A DNA stretch of 64,000 bases from Halococcus saccharolyticus DSM 5350 (GTDB lineage: Archaea; Halobacteriota; Halobacteria; Halobacteriales; Halococcaceae), in NCBI RefSeq assembly GCF_000336915.1, contig NZ_AOMD01000028.1, positions 1-64,000 of the forward strand. The letters run 5' to 3'. Below the pieces are notes generated by a model. That model was not told the DNA's origin. It did not search any database and saw only the letters and a program-made list of their open reading frames with translations. Shown here piece after piece: positions 18,475-27,370 of this stretch; position 1 is the stretch's first letter, and the number at the start of each line of letters is the position of its first letter. The position numbers were made by a program, and so were the translations under genes.

Positions 18475-18942
18475 ATGGCCCACACTCGTGTGCGTTCGTT
18501 CGTCCGCGACGCCGTGGTTGGGACGGCGGTTATCGCCGGTCTGTACGGGCTGGCCTACGTCGAGTTCCAGCCGGCCCAGATTCCGGGCTACCTCATCATC
18601 ATGGGGTTCGGCATGCTCGAAGGAGTTCTCGGGCCCGTACAGTCGAACTTCGATCTGGTGTTCGGGCTGTATCTCATCGGGCTCGGGCTGGTCGGAGCGG
18701 CGGTCGTCACCGGTCTTCGGAAGGTAACGGGTGAACGCGGGCGTCCCGTCTGGCAGTCCGGCGTGGCCGGTGCGCTCGCCGTGGTCGGCGTCCTGTCGCT
18801 CGTGTTCGCGCTGTTCGTTCTCTTCGGATCCACCCAGTTGGATCCCGTCCTCATCACCGGTGCGGTGGGGCTGGTTTTCCTCGCGCTCGCGGCCTGGCTC
18901 GTCGGCGTGTTCGACGAGAGTACGGTCTCGGCCTCGAAGTGA
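18475..18942 (+). CDS. four-helix membrane protein, unknown
   Basis: 155 residues with four predicted helices (about 13-30, 38-55, 60-80, 95-145 region). The N-terminus MAHTRVRSFVRDAVVG is basic and probably cytosolic. I do not recognise the family. It is one of two genes inserted between the dephospho-CoA kinase and rps24e. A possible TATA (GTACTTATCT, near 18464) just before the ATG is too close for a leaderless start. Confidence 0.7.
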   Translation: MAHTRVRSFVRDAVVGTAVIAGLYGLAYVEFQPAQIPGYLIIMGFGMLEGVLGPVQSNFDLVFGLYLIGLGLVGAAVVTGLRKVTGERGRPVWQSGVAGALAVVGVLSLVFALFVLFGSTQLDPVLITGAVGLVFLALAAWLVGVFDESTVSASK

Positions 18943-19016
18943 GGGGCCACACTGAGCGTTCGGGGTGACGGAAACGACCGACACATCTACACACGGCACG
19001 CACGGACCGAGGGACG

Positions 19017-20000
19017 ATGGATCACCGACAGCTCGGTTCGACGGGGTACGACGTTTCCGAAGTCGGACTTGGCACGTGGAACGTCGGCGGCGACTGGGGT
19101 GACGTCTCCGAGGACGAGGGCCGCGCCGCGATCGACGCAGCGATCGACGAGGGCGTGACCTTCGTCGATACCGCCGACGTCTACGGCGACGGCCGGAGCG
19201 AGCGCCTCATTCGCGAGGTGCTCGCCGACCGCTCCGAGGACCCGATCGTGGCGACGAAGGCCGGCCGCCGGCTCGACCCCCACGAGGCCGCGAGCTACAC
19301 CGAGGACAACCTCCGCGAGTTCGTGGATCGCAGCCGGGAGAACCTCGGGGTCGACACGCTCGATCTCCTCCAGCTCCACTGTCCGCCGACCGACGCGTAC
19401 TACCGGCCGGCGACGTTCGAGGCGCTCGACACCCTCGCCGACGAGGATCGGATCTCCCACTACGGCGTCAGCGTCGAACGGATCGAGGAGGGACTCAAGG
19501 CGATCGAGTATCCCGGCGTCGAGACGATCCAAGTCATCTTCAACCCGTTCCGCCAGCGCCCGGTCGAGCAGCTGTTCGACGCGGCCGATCGGGCGGACGT
19601 GGGGATCATCGTGCGCGTACCGCTGGCCTCGGGGCTGCTGACCGGGACCATCGACGCCGACGACGAGTTCCCCGACAATGACCACCGGAACTTCAACCGC
19701 GACGGCGAGGCGTTCGACGTCGGCGAGACGTTCGCGGGCGTCCCGCTCGAACCGGGCGTCGTGGCCGTCGAGAAACTCCAGCAGGCAGTACCGGAAGAGC
19801 TGACGGTGGCGCAGTTCGCGCTCCGGTGGATCCTCGACTTCGACGCGGTTTCGACCGTGATTCCCGGTTCGACCGCACCGGACCACATCGCGGAGAACGT
19901 CGCGGCCGCCGACGCCGACCCGCTGAGTCACGAACGCCACGGCGTGGTACGGGACGTCTACGAGGAGCGGATCGCGCCACACGTCCACCAGCGGTGGTGA
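19017..20000 (+). CDS. aldo/keto reductase
   Basis: 327 residues, TIM-barrel NAD(P)H-dependent oxidoreductase. Catalytic tetrad: D51 (FVDTAD), Y56 (DVYGDG), K81 (VATKAG) and H121 (LQLHCPP). The C-terminal cofactor part includes VIPGSTAPDHIAENV. The substrate is unknown; these enzymes reduce aldehydes and ketones. It is the second gene inserted in the superoperon, on the same strand as its flanks, with 74 bp upstream and 88 bp before rps24e. Confidence 0.92.
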   Translation: MDHRQLGSTGYDVSEVGLGTWNVGGDWGDVSEDEGRAAIDAAIDEGVTFVDTADVYGDGRSERLIREVLADRSEDPIVATKAGRRLDPHEAASYTEDNLREFVDRSRENLGVDTLDLLQLHCPPTDAYYRPATFEALDTLADEDRISHYGVSVERIEEGLKAIEYPGVETIQVIFNPFRQRPVEQLFDAADRADVGIIVRVPLASGLLTGTIDADDEFPDNDHRNFNRDGEAFDVGETFAGVPLEPGVVAVEKLQQAVPEELTVAQFALRWILDFDAVSTVIPGSTAPDHIAENVAAADADPLSHERHGVVRDVYEERIAPHVHQRW

Positions 20001-20088
20001 AAGAGCAGTCGAGAGGGACTCCTGAAATCGCGAACGGCTGCGAACGGCTTCGAAATCCTTTTTGCCGCTTCCGGGCGACGTAGGCGTA

Positions 20089-20406
20089 ATGGACATCGAC
20101 ATCACCGCCGAGGACGAAAACCCCATGCTCCACCGGACGGACGTGCGCTTCGAACTCAGCCACGACGAGGCCACGCCGTCGCGGCTCTCGGTCCGGGACA
20201 GCCTCGCCGCGATGCTCAACAAGGACGCCGGCGAGGTCGTGGTCCACGAACTCGACACCAAGTTCGGGCTCCGGAAGACGCTCGGTTACGCGAAGGTGTA
20301 CGAGTCGTCCGACGCCGCCCGCGACGTCGAGCAGGAGTACATGCTCGAACGCAACAAGATCGCCGGCGAGGACGACGAGACCGACGCGGAAGCGGGTGAG
20401 GCCTGA
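20089..20406 (+). CDS. rps24e: 30S ribosomal protein S24e
   Basis: 105 residues, beginning MDIDITAEDENPMLHRTDVRF and containing the conserved HELDTKFGLRKTLGYAKVYES block. The C-terminal tail is acidic, as usual in halophiles. ATG at 20089 gives the family start; an upstream in-frame start is not family-like. The stop is followed directly by the ATG of rps27ae. Confidence 0.96.
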   Translation: MDIDITAEDENPMLHRTDVRFELSHDEATPSRLSVRDSLAAMLNKDAGEVVVHELDTKFGLRKTLGYAKVYESSDAARDVEQEYMLERNKIAGEDDETDAEAGEA

Positions 20407-20541
20407 ATGACCCGCTACGAGATCTACGATGACGACGGCACGACCGACCGCGAGCAGTGTCCCCGGTGTGGCGACGCGTTTCTCGCCTCCCACGGCGACC
20501 GCCTCCACTGCGGTCGGTGTGACTACACCGAGTGGAACTGA
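20407..20541 (+). CDS. rps27ae: 30S ribosomal protein S27ae
   Basis: A 44-residue zinc-ribbon ribosomal protein. [11 protein letters not shown] is followed by CPRCGD and, fourteen residues on, CGRCDY; the four cysteines bind zinc. It starts immediately after the S24e stop, so the two are co-translated, as in most archaea. Confidence 0.94.
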   Translation: MTRYEIYDDDGTTDREQCPRCGDAFLASHGDRLHCGRCDYTEWN

Positions 20542-20566
20542 CGCCGACTGAGTAACGAGGGACACG

Positions 20567-22264
20567 ATGCGTGTGCTCGGTATCGAGGGCACCGCGTGGG
20601 CCGCGAGCGCGGCGTACTACGACACCGCGACCGACGAGGTGTCGATCGAGACTGACGCTTACCTCCCGGAGAGCGGCGGCATTCACCCGCGCGAGGCCGC
20701 CGAGCACATGCGTGAGGCGATTCCTGCAGTGGTCGAAGCAACCCTCAATGAAGCCGACGGCCCGATCGACGCGGTCGCGTTCTCGCGGGGCCCCGGACTC
20801 GGTCCCTGTCTCCGGATCGCCGGAACGGCCGCCCGCGCGCTCGCCGGTTCGCTGGACGTGCCGCTCGTCGGCGTGAACCACATGCTCGCTCACGCCGAGA
20901 TCGGGCGACACCGATCGGGATTCGCCTCACCTGTGTGTCTGAACGCGAGCGGCGCGAACGCCCACGTCCTCGGCTACACCAACGGTCGCTACCGGATTCT
21001 CGGCGAGACCACCGACACGGGAGTGGGCAACGCGCTCGACAAATTCACCCGCCACGTCGGGTGGTCCCATCCCGGCGGGCCGAAGATCGAGCGCGCGGCC
21101 GAAGACGGCGAGTACGTCGATCTCCCCTACGTCGTCACCGGGATGGATTTTTCCTTCTCGGGGATCATGAGTGCGGCCAAGGCGGCCGTCGACGAGGACA
21201 TACCCGTCGAGGACGTCTGTTTCTCGCTCCAAGAGACCGTCTTCGGGATGTTGACCGAGGTCGCCGAGCGCGCGCTCTCGCTGACACGCTCGTCCGAGCT
21301 CGTCCTCGGTGGGGGAGTCGGCCAGAACGCGCGGCTGCGAGAGATGCTGACGACGATGTGTGAGGAACGCGGCGCGGAGTTTTTCGCGCCCGAAGCGCAC
21401 TTTCTCCGAGACAACGCCGGGATGATCGCGGTGCTCGGCGCGAAGATGGCCGTCGCGGGCGACACCATCGAAATCGCCGACTCGCGAGTGGATTCGGGGT
21501 TCAGACCCGACGACGTACCCGTGACGTGGCGCGAGAATAGCGGCGGACGCGAGGCCATCGAAGAACGCCAGAATGACGAAACGCGCCAGACCGGAAGCGT
21601 CGACGCGTACCAGGGTGCCGAGGCCACAGTCGAGATCGCGGGCGATCACGTCGTGAAACGTCGGCGGTCGAAAGCCTACCGCCATCCCAAACTCGACGAA
21701 CGGCTGCGTCGCGACCGGATCGTCCAGGAAGCGCGTCTCACGAGCGCGGCGCGGCGCGAAGGCGTGCCGACACCGGTCGTCCACGATGTCGACACGCACG
21801 AAGCGGCGCTGACGCTCGAACGCGTCGGCGAGTGTGATTTGCGCGAGATCGTCGAGCCTGGCGATGGCGGCCACGACGCCACTACCGCGACCACACGCGG
21901 TGAGCGGGAAGTGCGGACGGTGGCCGGACACCTCGCGACACTTCACGCCGCAGGGTTCGTCCACGGCGATCCCACGACGCGGAACGTCCGGGTGAGTTCG
22001 TCGTCGGCGTCCGGCGGCGGGGACGAAGGGAACGACGACATGGGCGACGAGTTGACCTACCTGATCGACTTCGGACTCGGCTACCACACCGACAGCATCG
22101 AGGACTACGCGATGGACTGTCACGTGTTCGAGCGAAGCCTCGACGGGACGGCCGCTGTGCCCGATCCACTCCGTGCAGCCTTCGAGGAGGGCTACGGGGA
22201 GACGGGGAACCCCGACGTGCTCGATCGTCTTCGCGAGATCGAGGGCCGGGGCAGATACCAGTAA
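20567..22264 (+). CDS. kae1: Kae1-Bud32 fusion, tRNA t6A synthesis
   Basis: 565 residues. Residues 1-325 are Kae1 (TsaD family): H105 and H109 in HMLAHAEIG hold iron, and AGITD-type segments follow. Residues about 345-565 are the Bud32 kinase/ATPase: KRRRSKAYRHP, catalytic HGDPTTRN near 465 and DFGLG near 500. Together they act in the KEOPS complex to make threonylcarbamoyl-adenosine at tRNA position 37. The fused form is common in haloarchaea. It belongs to the conserved cluster after S27ae. Confidence 0.97.
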   Translation: MRVLGIEGTAWAASAAYYDTATDEVSIETDAYLPESGGIHPREAAEHMREAIPAVVEATLNEADGPIDAVAFSRGPGLGPCLRIAGTAARALAGSLDVPLVGVNHMLAHAEIGRHRSGFASPVCLNASGANAHVLGYTNGRYRILGETTDTGVGNALDKFTRHVGWSHPGGPKIERAAEDGEYVDLPYVVTGMDFSFSGIMSAAKAAVDEDIPVEDVCFSLQETVFGMLTEVAERALSLTRSSELVLGGGVGQNARLREMLTTMCEERGAEFFAPEAHFLRDNAGMIAVLGAKMAVAGDTIEIADSRVDSGFRPDDVPVTWRENSGGREAIEERQNDETRQTGSVDAYQGAEATVEIAGDHVVKRRRSKAYRHPKLDERLRRDRIVQEARLTSAARREGVPTPVVHDVDTHEAALTLERVGECDLREIVEPGDGGHDATTATTRGEREVRTVAGHLATLHAAGFVHGDPTTRNVRVSSSSASGGGDEGNDDMGDELTYLIDFGLGYHTDSIEDYAMDCHVFERSLDGTAAVPDPLRAAFEEGYGETGNPDVLDRLREIEGRGRYQ

Positions 22265-22296
22265 ATCACTTAACGGGGGCGCGCGTATGACGTGGC

Positions 22297-22566
22297 ATGG
22301 CCGACAGACCACCGTCCGGCGAGATCTTCGGCGTCCCGTACAACTTCGAACGACCGAGCCTCGGACGCATCCTCTCGGCGTACTGGCAGCCCGGTGAGGA
22401 GATGCTGGTCGAGAAGCCGTTCGGGATCGGCTACACACTGAACCTCGCCAACTGGCGGTCGTGGATCGCGCTCGCGGTCGTCGCCGCGCTGCTCGCCCAA
22501 GAGAACCGCTCCGGAGACGAGACGAGCGAGGCCGACGAGGAACCGGTCGAAGTCGTGGTCGACTGA
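22297..22566 (+). CDS. DUF5808-like protein
   Basis: 89 residues. The conserved part is GEIFGVPYNFERPSLGRIL and PFGIGYTLNLANWRSW; I associate it with DUF5808, of unknown function. One hydrophobic stretch (WIALAVVAALLAQ) could be a single membrane helix; the tail is acidic. It lies between kae1 and the RdgB gene on the same strand. Confidence 0.75.
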   Translation: MADRPPSGEIFGVPYNFERPSLGRILSAYWQPGEEMLVEKPFGIGYTLNLANWRSWIALAVVAALLAQENRSGDETSEADEEPVEVVVD

Positions 22567-22604
22567 ACCGACGGCTACTTCTCCCCGAGCGCCCCCCATA
22601 GCAC

Positions 22605-23270
22605 GTGCTCCGCTACGTCACCACCAACGAGGGAAAGGTCGCTGAGGCCCGTGAGTATCTCGACGACGTGTCGGCGCTCGATTTCGATTATACCGAAATC
22701 CAAAGCGACAGCCTCGTCGACATCGCCGCGAGGGGCGCGCGCGAGGCCCACGCCCACGCCGACGAGCCGGTGATCGTCGACGACGCCGGGCTGTTCGTCG
22801 ATTCGCTCGGCGGGTTCCCCGGACCATACTCCGCCTACGTCGAGGACACGGTCGGGATCGAGGCCGTCGGACGACTCGCCGAACGCGAGCGCGGCAACGA
22901 GGAGGACGGTCGGGCGGCCTTCCGGTGTGTGATCGCGTACTGCGACGGCGAGGAGTTCGCCGCCAGCCCCGACCCCGTCGATCGGGGCGACCGCGTGACT
23001 GCGGCCGCGACGGATCTCGACGAGGACGAGGAATCGGGCGACGAGGACGCAGACGACGGCAGCAGCCCGAGCGGCCCGCCGGTCAAACTGTTCGAAGGCG
23101 TGGTGCGCGGGCGGATCGTCGAGCCGCGGGGCGACGGCGGGTTCGGCTACGATCCGATCTTCGAACACGACGGGACGACGATGGCGGAGATGAGCACCGT
23201 GGAAAAAAACGCCATCTCACACCGCGGTCGCGCGCTCGCGAAGTTCGGAGAGTGGTATCATGAGCGATAG
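22605..23270 (+). CDS. rdgB: non-canonical purine NTP pyrophosphatase (XTP/dITP)
   Basis: 221 residues from a GTG. Family motifs are VTTNEGKVAEAREYL (substrate and metal), VDDAGLFVDSLGGFPGPYS, and GDGGFGYDPIFE near 180; EKNAISHRGRAL closes the active site. The enzyme removes ITP, XTP and dITP. About 40 acidic residues (roughly 120-160) are inserted between strands, a halophile-specific loop. The gene ends the conserved superoperon. Confidence 0.94.
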   Translation: MLRYVTTNEGKVAEAREYLDDVSALDFDYTEIQSDSLVDIAARGAREAHAHADEPVIVDDAGLFVDSLGGFPGPYSAYVEDTVGIEAVGRLAERERGNEEDGRAAFRCVIAYCDGEEFAASPDPVDRGDRVTAAATDLDEDEESGDEDADDGSSPSGPPVKLFEGVVRGRIVEPRGDGGFGYDPIFEHDGTTMAEMSTVEKNAISHRGRALAKFGEWYHER

Positions 23271-23394
23271 CGAAGCAAACCAGACGAGACGCAGCGCGAC
23301 CGTCTTGGCGGTGGTTCGCCGAACGAGAGTAAGGCGACAGCCACCGCTGCACGACCGTTCGGTTTGATACGCGTTCGTGACGGATCGAGAGACC

Positions 23395-23853
23395 ATGTAT
23401 GTCCGCCTCGCGACCCACGAGGACCGCGCCGCGCTGCCCGCCCTCCACACCGCCGCCGTCGAAGCGTTCGGCCCCGATGGCTACGACGCCGACCAAGTCC
23501 GGAAGTGGGCGAAAGCCGACGAACGCTCGCCCGACGATTACGACGTCGACGCCACGGACGAGCACTTCACCGTCGCGGTTCGCGAAAGTGAGGTCGCGGG
23601 ATTCGGCCACCTCGTCCTCGACGCCGGCGAGGTCCACGCGGTCTACGTCCATCCCGACCACGCGGGCCGCGGCGTCGGGAGCGCGCTACTCGCCGAGTTA
23701 GAGGGGTACGCCCGTGGACGGGGCTGTTCGGTACTCACTCTCCAGTCGTCGCTGAACGCGGCCGGGTTCTACGAGAAGGCAGGCTACGAGCGAGTGGGCG
23801 AGAGCGAGAGTCCCGGCGGATTGGCGGTCGTGGAGATGCGAAAGGAGCTGTAG
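23395..23853 (+). CDS. GNAT N-acetyltransferase
   Basis: 152 residues. Motif A is VHAVYVHPDHAGRGVGSALLAELEGYA, where RGVGSA binds the acetyl-CoA pyrophosphate; NAAGFYEKAGYERVG is motif B. The acceptor is unknown. A GTG at 23377 would add six residues; the ATG at 23395 places MYVRLATHED at the usual start. Monocistronic. Confidence 0.88.
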   Translation: MYVRLATHEDRAALPALHTAAVEAFGPDGYDADQVRKWAKADERSPDDYDVDATDEHFTVAVRESEVAGFGHLVLDAGEVHAVYVHPDHAGRGVGSALLAELEGYARGRGCSVLTLQSSLNAAGFYEKAGYERVGESESPGGLAVVEMRKEL

Positions 23854-23859
23854 AATGGA

Positions 23860-24330
23860 TCAGGACCGCGGATCGCGGTCTGGACCGGGGTATGCGCCAT
23901 CGCCGACCACCGGCCACAGCCGCTCGGGATCGAACAGACGGGCGAAAGCGGTGGGGTCCTTGACGCTGGTGGCGACGTGGGAGCGGATCTCGACGCCGGC
24001 CGCGGCTCCCTGGAGGCGATCGTCGAACGAGAGGACGTGGGCGGCGTCGCCCGTCGCCGCCGATGCGAGTGCCGGATGGTCGTCCTCGGGGTGATCGACA
24101 CGCATCCGGAGGGCGTCGAGCTTGTCGCGGTGGGCGGCCGCGAGGCCGGCATCGGCGAGTGCCGCAACGATCGACTCGCAATCGTTGAGCAGTGGGTCAC
24201 TCGCCACGAGATCGACCCACGAGTGGCTCCGAACGATGTCGAGTGCGGTACGTGCGGGGCCGCCGACGAGGAGGTCTGCCGCGAGCACGTCGGCATCGGC
24301 GACCACTCGCGCCGGGTTCGGCTCATCCAT
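23860..24330 (-). CDS. PIN-like domain protein
   Basis: 156 residues. VVADADVLAADLL (D12, D14) resembles the first acidic strand of PIN nucleases, and DHPALASAATGDAAHVLSFDDRL matches the central D..(A)..A..A..(L)(S)..D pattern. Its ATG overlaps the region of the stop codon of a 32-codon upstream gene (TGA 24323-24325, ATG 24328-24330). The layout looks like a toxin-antitoxin pair, but a housekeeping RNA-processing role is equally possible. Confidence 0.65.
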   Translation of the reverse strand: MDEPNPARVVADADVLAADLLVGGPARTALDIVRSHSWVDLVASDPLLNDCESIVAALADAGLAAAHRDKLDALRMRVDHPEDDHPALASAATGDAAHVLSFDDRLQGAAAGVEIRSHVATSVKDPTAFARLFDPERLWPVVGDGAYPGPDRDPRS

Positions 24331-24421
24331 CCCGGCGCTCCGCGAGGGCGTCTTGGAGGGCGTCGAGCGTCACGTCGTGGTCGTCCGCGCGATCGAACAA
24401 TCCGTCCCACGAGTCGGTCAT
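24323..24421 (-). CDS. 32-aa protein upstream of and overlapping the PIN gene
   Basis: ATG at 24421, TGA at 24323. The product, MTDSWDGLFDRA then DDHDVTLDALQDALAERRDG, is acidic and predicted helical. Its last codons overlap the first codons of the PIN-like gene in another frame, so translation is coupled. Size, charge and position recall an antitoxin fragment or a small dimerising partner. No DNA-binding motif is evident. Confidence 0.55.
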   Translation of the reverse strand: MTDSWDGLFDRADDHDVTLDALQDALAERRDG

Positions 24422-24478
24422 GTGACGACTCGCAGCGCGACCGGCAAAACGGCTCGGACCCGTGGCTCGGTCAGTGAC

Positions 24479-25117
24479 TCACCCGGTCACGGTGGGTGAG
24501 GAGTCGCCGACGCTCACGGCCCGTGGCCGGCGGACGAGTCGCGAGCGAGGGAACGAGTACCGGCGCTCGCTACCGGGATAGACGGCTTCGACCACCGGCT
24601 CGGCGGAGTCGTACGCACGATTCGTCGGGTGGGCCGCGACGGTCGAGTCGGTGGCCGTGATCTCCACTTCGTCGGCCCGGCGATCGGTGACGGCGACCAC
24701 GGTGAGCAGATCGCCGGTCTCTCGGTCACGAACCCGATCTCCGGGCTCGAACCCGCAGGTGAAACAGAGCGGGAGCCGGATCGCGTCGGGAACGAACGTC
24801 TCACGACCGCAGGCGAGACAGTCGGCGGCGCGGAACCCGGGCGGCGGGATCCGACCCTCGGTCACCTCGATCGCGACCCGACGAAGGTGCTTGCACCGCT
24901 CGCCACGGATCGAGTGATCGGGACAGGAACACCGGCTATTGGGGAGCGAAACAACGTAAGTCGCACCGCTCGCGCTCTCGACGACGTACCGCCCGCCGTC
25001 GAGCGGATCGACCGCCATGCGTTCGCGCCACGCGCGGGCGGCCCGGTCGGCCATCCCATCGAGATCGGGGGCGAGCGACTGCTTTCGTGACACGGGTGTG
25101 TTTCGAGTGTGTGTCAT
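24479..25117 (-). CDS. SWIM zinc-finger protein with additional cysteine pairs
   Basis: 212 residues. The SWIM finger CSCPDHSIRGERCKH lies near residues 63-77. It is followed by a zinc-ribbon-like pair, CLACG and CFTCG (about 99-122), then a beta-rich domain (GDRVRDRETGDLLTVVAV...) of about 80 residues. It may bind nucleic acid through two zinc modules. The function is unknown. This is the second SWIM protein in the window after 3046-3420. Confidence 0.78.
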   Translation of the reverse strand: MTHTRNTPVSRKQSLAPDLDGMADRAARAWRERMAVDPLDGGRYVVESASGATYVVSLPNSRCSCPDHSIRGERCKHLRRVAIEVTEGRIPPPGFRAADCLACGRETFVPDAIRLPLCFTCGFEPGDRVRDRETGDLLTVVAVTDRRADEVEITATDSTVAAHPTNRAYDSAEPVVEAVYPGSERRYSFPRSRLVRRPRAVSVGDSSPTVTG

Positions 25118-25239
25118 GGTTTCACCGACGTTTTATCTGCTGCTATCGTTGGTTCCGTCTACAAACGAAATAGGGGTTGGAACACCCTAAACCCGTCGTC
25201 CGTCTACTTCGACGCGCTTTTCTCGCGGCCGCCGCAAGT

Positions 25240-25434
25240 ATGTGTATGGAACGGGAGACGTTCGTCGAGACTGCCGTCTCTAGCGCTGCGGTTGCGCTGT
25301 TTCTCGTGGCCATCGTGGCCGTTGGTCTGATGTACCCGAACCTCGAGGGTGCTGGCGGGTTCGCGCTGGTCGGGAGTCTGGTCTTCTTCGTGGTGGTGAT
25401 GGTGGCGACTGGCTACTGGCTCTCGAGGCAGTAG
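25240..25434 (+). CDS. small two-helix membrane protein
   Basis: 64 residues, MCMERETFVET then two hydrophobic helices (SSAAVALFLVAIVAVGLMY and FALVGSLVFFVVVMVATGYW). ATG at 25240; a second ATG two codons on is possible. Unknown function; its neighbours on both sides are on the minus strand. Confidence 0.65.
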   Translation: MCMERETFVETAVSSAAVALFLVAIVAVGLMYPNLEGAGGFALVGSLVFFVVVMVATGYWLSRQ

Positions 25435-25478
25435 GATCGATTCGGGCGGCGCGGTCGACAGCAGCCAGCGGTCGCGGC

Positions 25479-26600
25479 TCAGGCGTCGGCTTCGGTTTCG
25501 CGCCAGTCGGCGATTTCCTCGTCGTCGGCGTCGTCGAGCGCGCCCTCGTAGTACGCCATCGGATGCGAGATCGTCTCGCAGCGATCGTCCATGTTGACAC
25601 AATCCCCATACGATTGCATCGTGGCACACGACGGCGGCGAGTACTCCGTGGGGCTGGTTTCGCCACGAATGTGGTCGGTCTGGTAGCGTGTCATCTCCTC
25701 GCCGAAGCCCGGGTTCACCGAATAAAATTCCACGATCTCGTCGGTCGTCATCCCGATCGAGGTCAGGAAGGCCGTGATCGCAAACCGCGAGTGGTGTTCG
25801 AGGTGTTCGCCCTTCCGTACCGAGTCGAGCAGCGCGCGCATACACGGCGGGAAGAGGTCGGGCACCACGGTGTCGATCTCGCGGGTGAGTTCGAGCTCCG
25901 AAAGGGTCTCTCGCACCTGGCTCTCGGCGTCGGCGAGCGCGTCGCCGACCGACTCGGGCACCGCAAGCGGGAGCCCATCGGAGATCCGGCGTTCGATCGC
26001 CTTTTCGAGGAGATCGCCGAGTTCGGCGTGCGTGATCGGGACCTGTCCCTCGGCGAGCGGGCGGTTGACCAGCCGCCACTCGTCGCCCCACATGTCGGCG
26101 GCGAGGCTGAGGTACGCGCCGACGTCGACCCGATACGCGTCCTGACTCCCGGTGCTGGCGTCACGACTGCCGACTCCGGGCTCGCCGCCGCCAGCATCGG
26201 CGTCGACGGCATGGACGTGGCGGGCGAGGTCGAACTCGGTGAGGAGTTCGGTCGTTGTCACGCGGTCGTCGCGGGTGCTCTTGAGTTCCGCGCCATCGGC
26301 GGCTGCGTCGATGCGGTCGTGGGCGGCGCTGGCCTCGGCGCGGGCGTACTTCCGTGTGAGGACGTGTTCGTCGACCAGCGAGACGAGCACGCGCGCGAGC
26401 GGATACGAGAGGAGTTCGACGCGCGTACTCCGACGAGGGTCGCCGATCGTTCCGTCAGAGAGGGCGCGCTCAACGCGTTCGGTGGCGCGTTCGACCACCC
26501 GCTCCTCGTCGCGGGCGATGGCGAGCAGGTCGACGTCGGCGTGTTCGACCGCCTCGCGGGCCGCGTCGAGAAACGGGTAGCGGGCGTGGCGGCGTTCCAT
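25479..26600 (-). CDS. priL: DNA primase, large subunit
   Basis: 373 residues. The N-terminal helical part starts RRHARYPFLDAAREAV; an acidic insertion rich in Gly/Ser/Asp lies near 140-160. The C-terminal domain carries the four cysteines of the 4Fe-4S cluster: PPCMRALL, PPSCATM, GDCVN and DDRC. With PriS it synthesises RNA/DNA primers. ATG at 26600 gives the family start; farther upstream the reading is not protein-like. priS is not in the window. Confidence 0.93.
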   Translation of the reverse strand: MERRHARYPFLDAAREAVEHADVDLLAIARDEERVVERATERVERALSDGTIGDPRRSTRVELLSYPLARVLVSLVDEHVLTRKYARAEASAAHDRIDAAADGAELKSTRDDRVTTTELLTEFDLARHVHAVDADAGGGEPGVGSRDASTGSQDAYRVDVGAYLSLAADMWGDEWRLVNRPLAEGQVPITHAELGDLLEKAIERRISDGLPLAVPESVGDALADAESQVRETLSELELTREIDTVVPDLFPPCMRALLDSVRKGEHLEHHSRFAITAFLTSIGMTTDEIVEFYSVNPGFGEEMTRYQTDHIRGETSPTEYSPPSCATMQSYGDCVNMDDRCETISHPMAYYEGALDDADDEEIADWRETEADA

Positions 26601-26734
26601 CCGTCGTCCGTTGCGCGGCGCGTTCAATAAGTGCGGTGGTCGATGCGATGGAGTGGTAGAGGAAGTGGGGCGGTCGGTGAACGGGGCCGGTCGGACCGGA
26701 AGACATTCCTTTCCGATGGAAATAGCGAGTATCG

Positions 26735-27370
26735 ATGCGGATCGCCTCGCACGCGTGGCGGTACGCCGCGCCGGCGTTCGTCCTCGCGCCAGTCGCGGGC
26801 CTGCTCTCGCCCGTCGCGGGCGTGGTAGCGCTCGCACTCGCCGGTCTCGTGCTCGTCTTCCACCGCGATCCCGAGCGGCAAGTGCCGTCGTCGGGGATCG
26901 TCGCACCCGCCGATGGCAGAGTGTCGGTCGTGCGACGGGAGGGCGAGCAGTTGCGCGTCGGGATCTACATGGGCGTCACCGACGTCCACGTGAACCGTGC
27001 GCCGCTCGCAGGCACAGTACGCGAGGTAAGCCACTCACCGGGCGCGAACCGTCCAGCATTCTCGAAGGAGTCGGATCGTAACGAGAACGTCGAGATCGAC
27101 TGCGGCACGTTCTCGATTGTCCAGATCGCCGGCGCGTTCGCACGACGCATTCATCCGTCGGTCGAGCCGGGTGACGAGATCGCGCGCGGCGAGCGGATCG
27201 GCCATATCAGTTTCGGGAGTCGGGTCGACGTCGTGCTGCCCGAAGGCATCGAACGTGAAGACCTCGACATCCGGAAGGGCGAGCGCGTCGTCGCCGGCGA
27301 AACGGTGCTCGCAGAGCACGAAGAGGCGGTCGCCGAGCAGCGGACGCAACCGCGCGTGGTCCAGGAGTAG
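26735..27370 (+). CDS. asd: archaetidylserine decarboxylase (PSD family)
   Basis: 211 residues. Begins with a membrane helix (AWRYAAPAFVLAPVAGLLS), then APADGRVSVV, MGVTDVHVNRAPLAG and ENVEIDCG. The FGSRVD segment near residue 165 holds the Gly-Ser cleavage site that becomes the pyruvoyl cofactor. It converts archaetidylserine to archaetidylethanolamine at the membrane. Short form typical of archaea. Convergent with PCNA across the hairpin region. Confidence 0.88.
   Translation: MRIASHAWRYAAPAFVLAPVAGLLSPVAGVVALALAGLVLVFHRDPERQVPSSGIVAPADGRVSVVRREGEQLRVGIYMGVTDVHVNRAPLAGTVREVSHSPGANRPAFSKESDRNENVEIDCGTFSIVQIAGAFARRIHPSVEPGDEIARGERIGHISFGSRVDVVLPEGIEREDLDIRKGERVVAGETVLAEHEEAVAEQRTQPRVVQE

Noticed and set aside
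22605-23270. Acidic insertion in RdgB as a fused extra domain
   Set aside because: The about 40-residue Asp/Glu-rich segment lacks secondary-structure pattern; it fits a halophilic surface loop.
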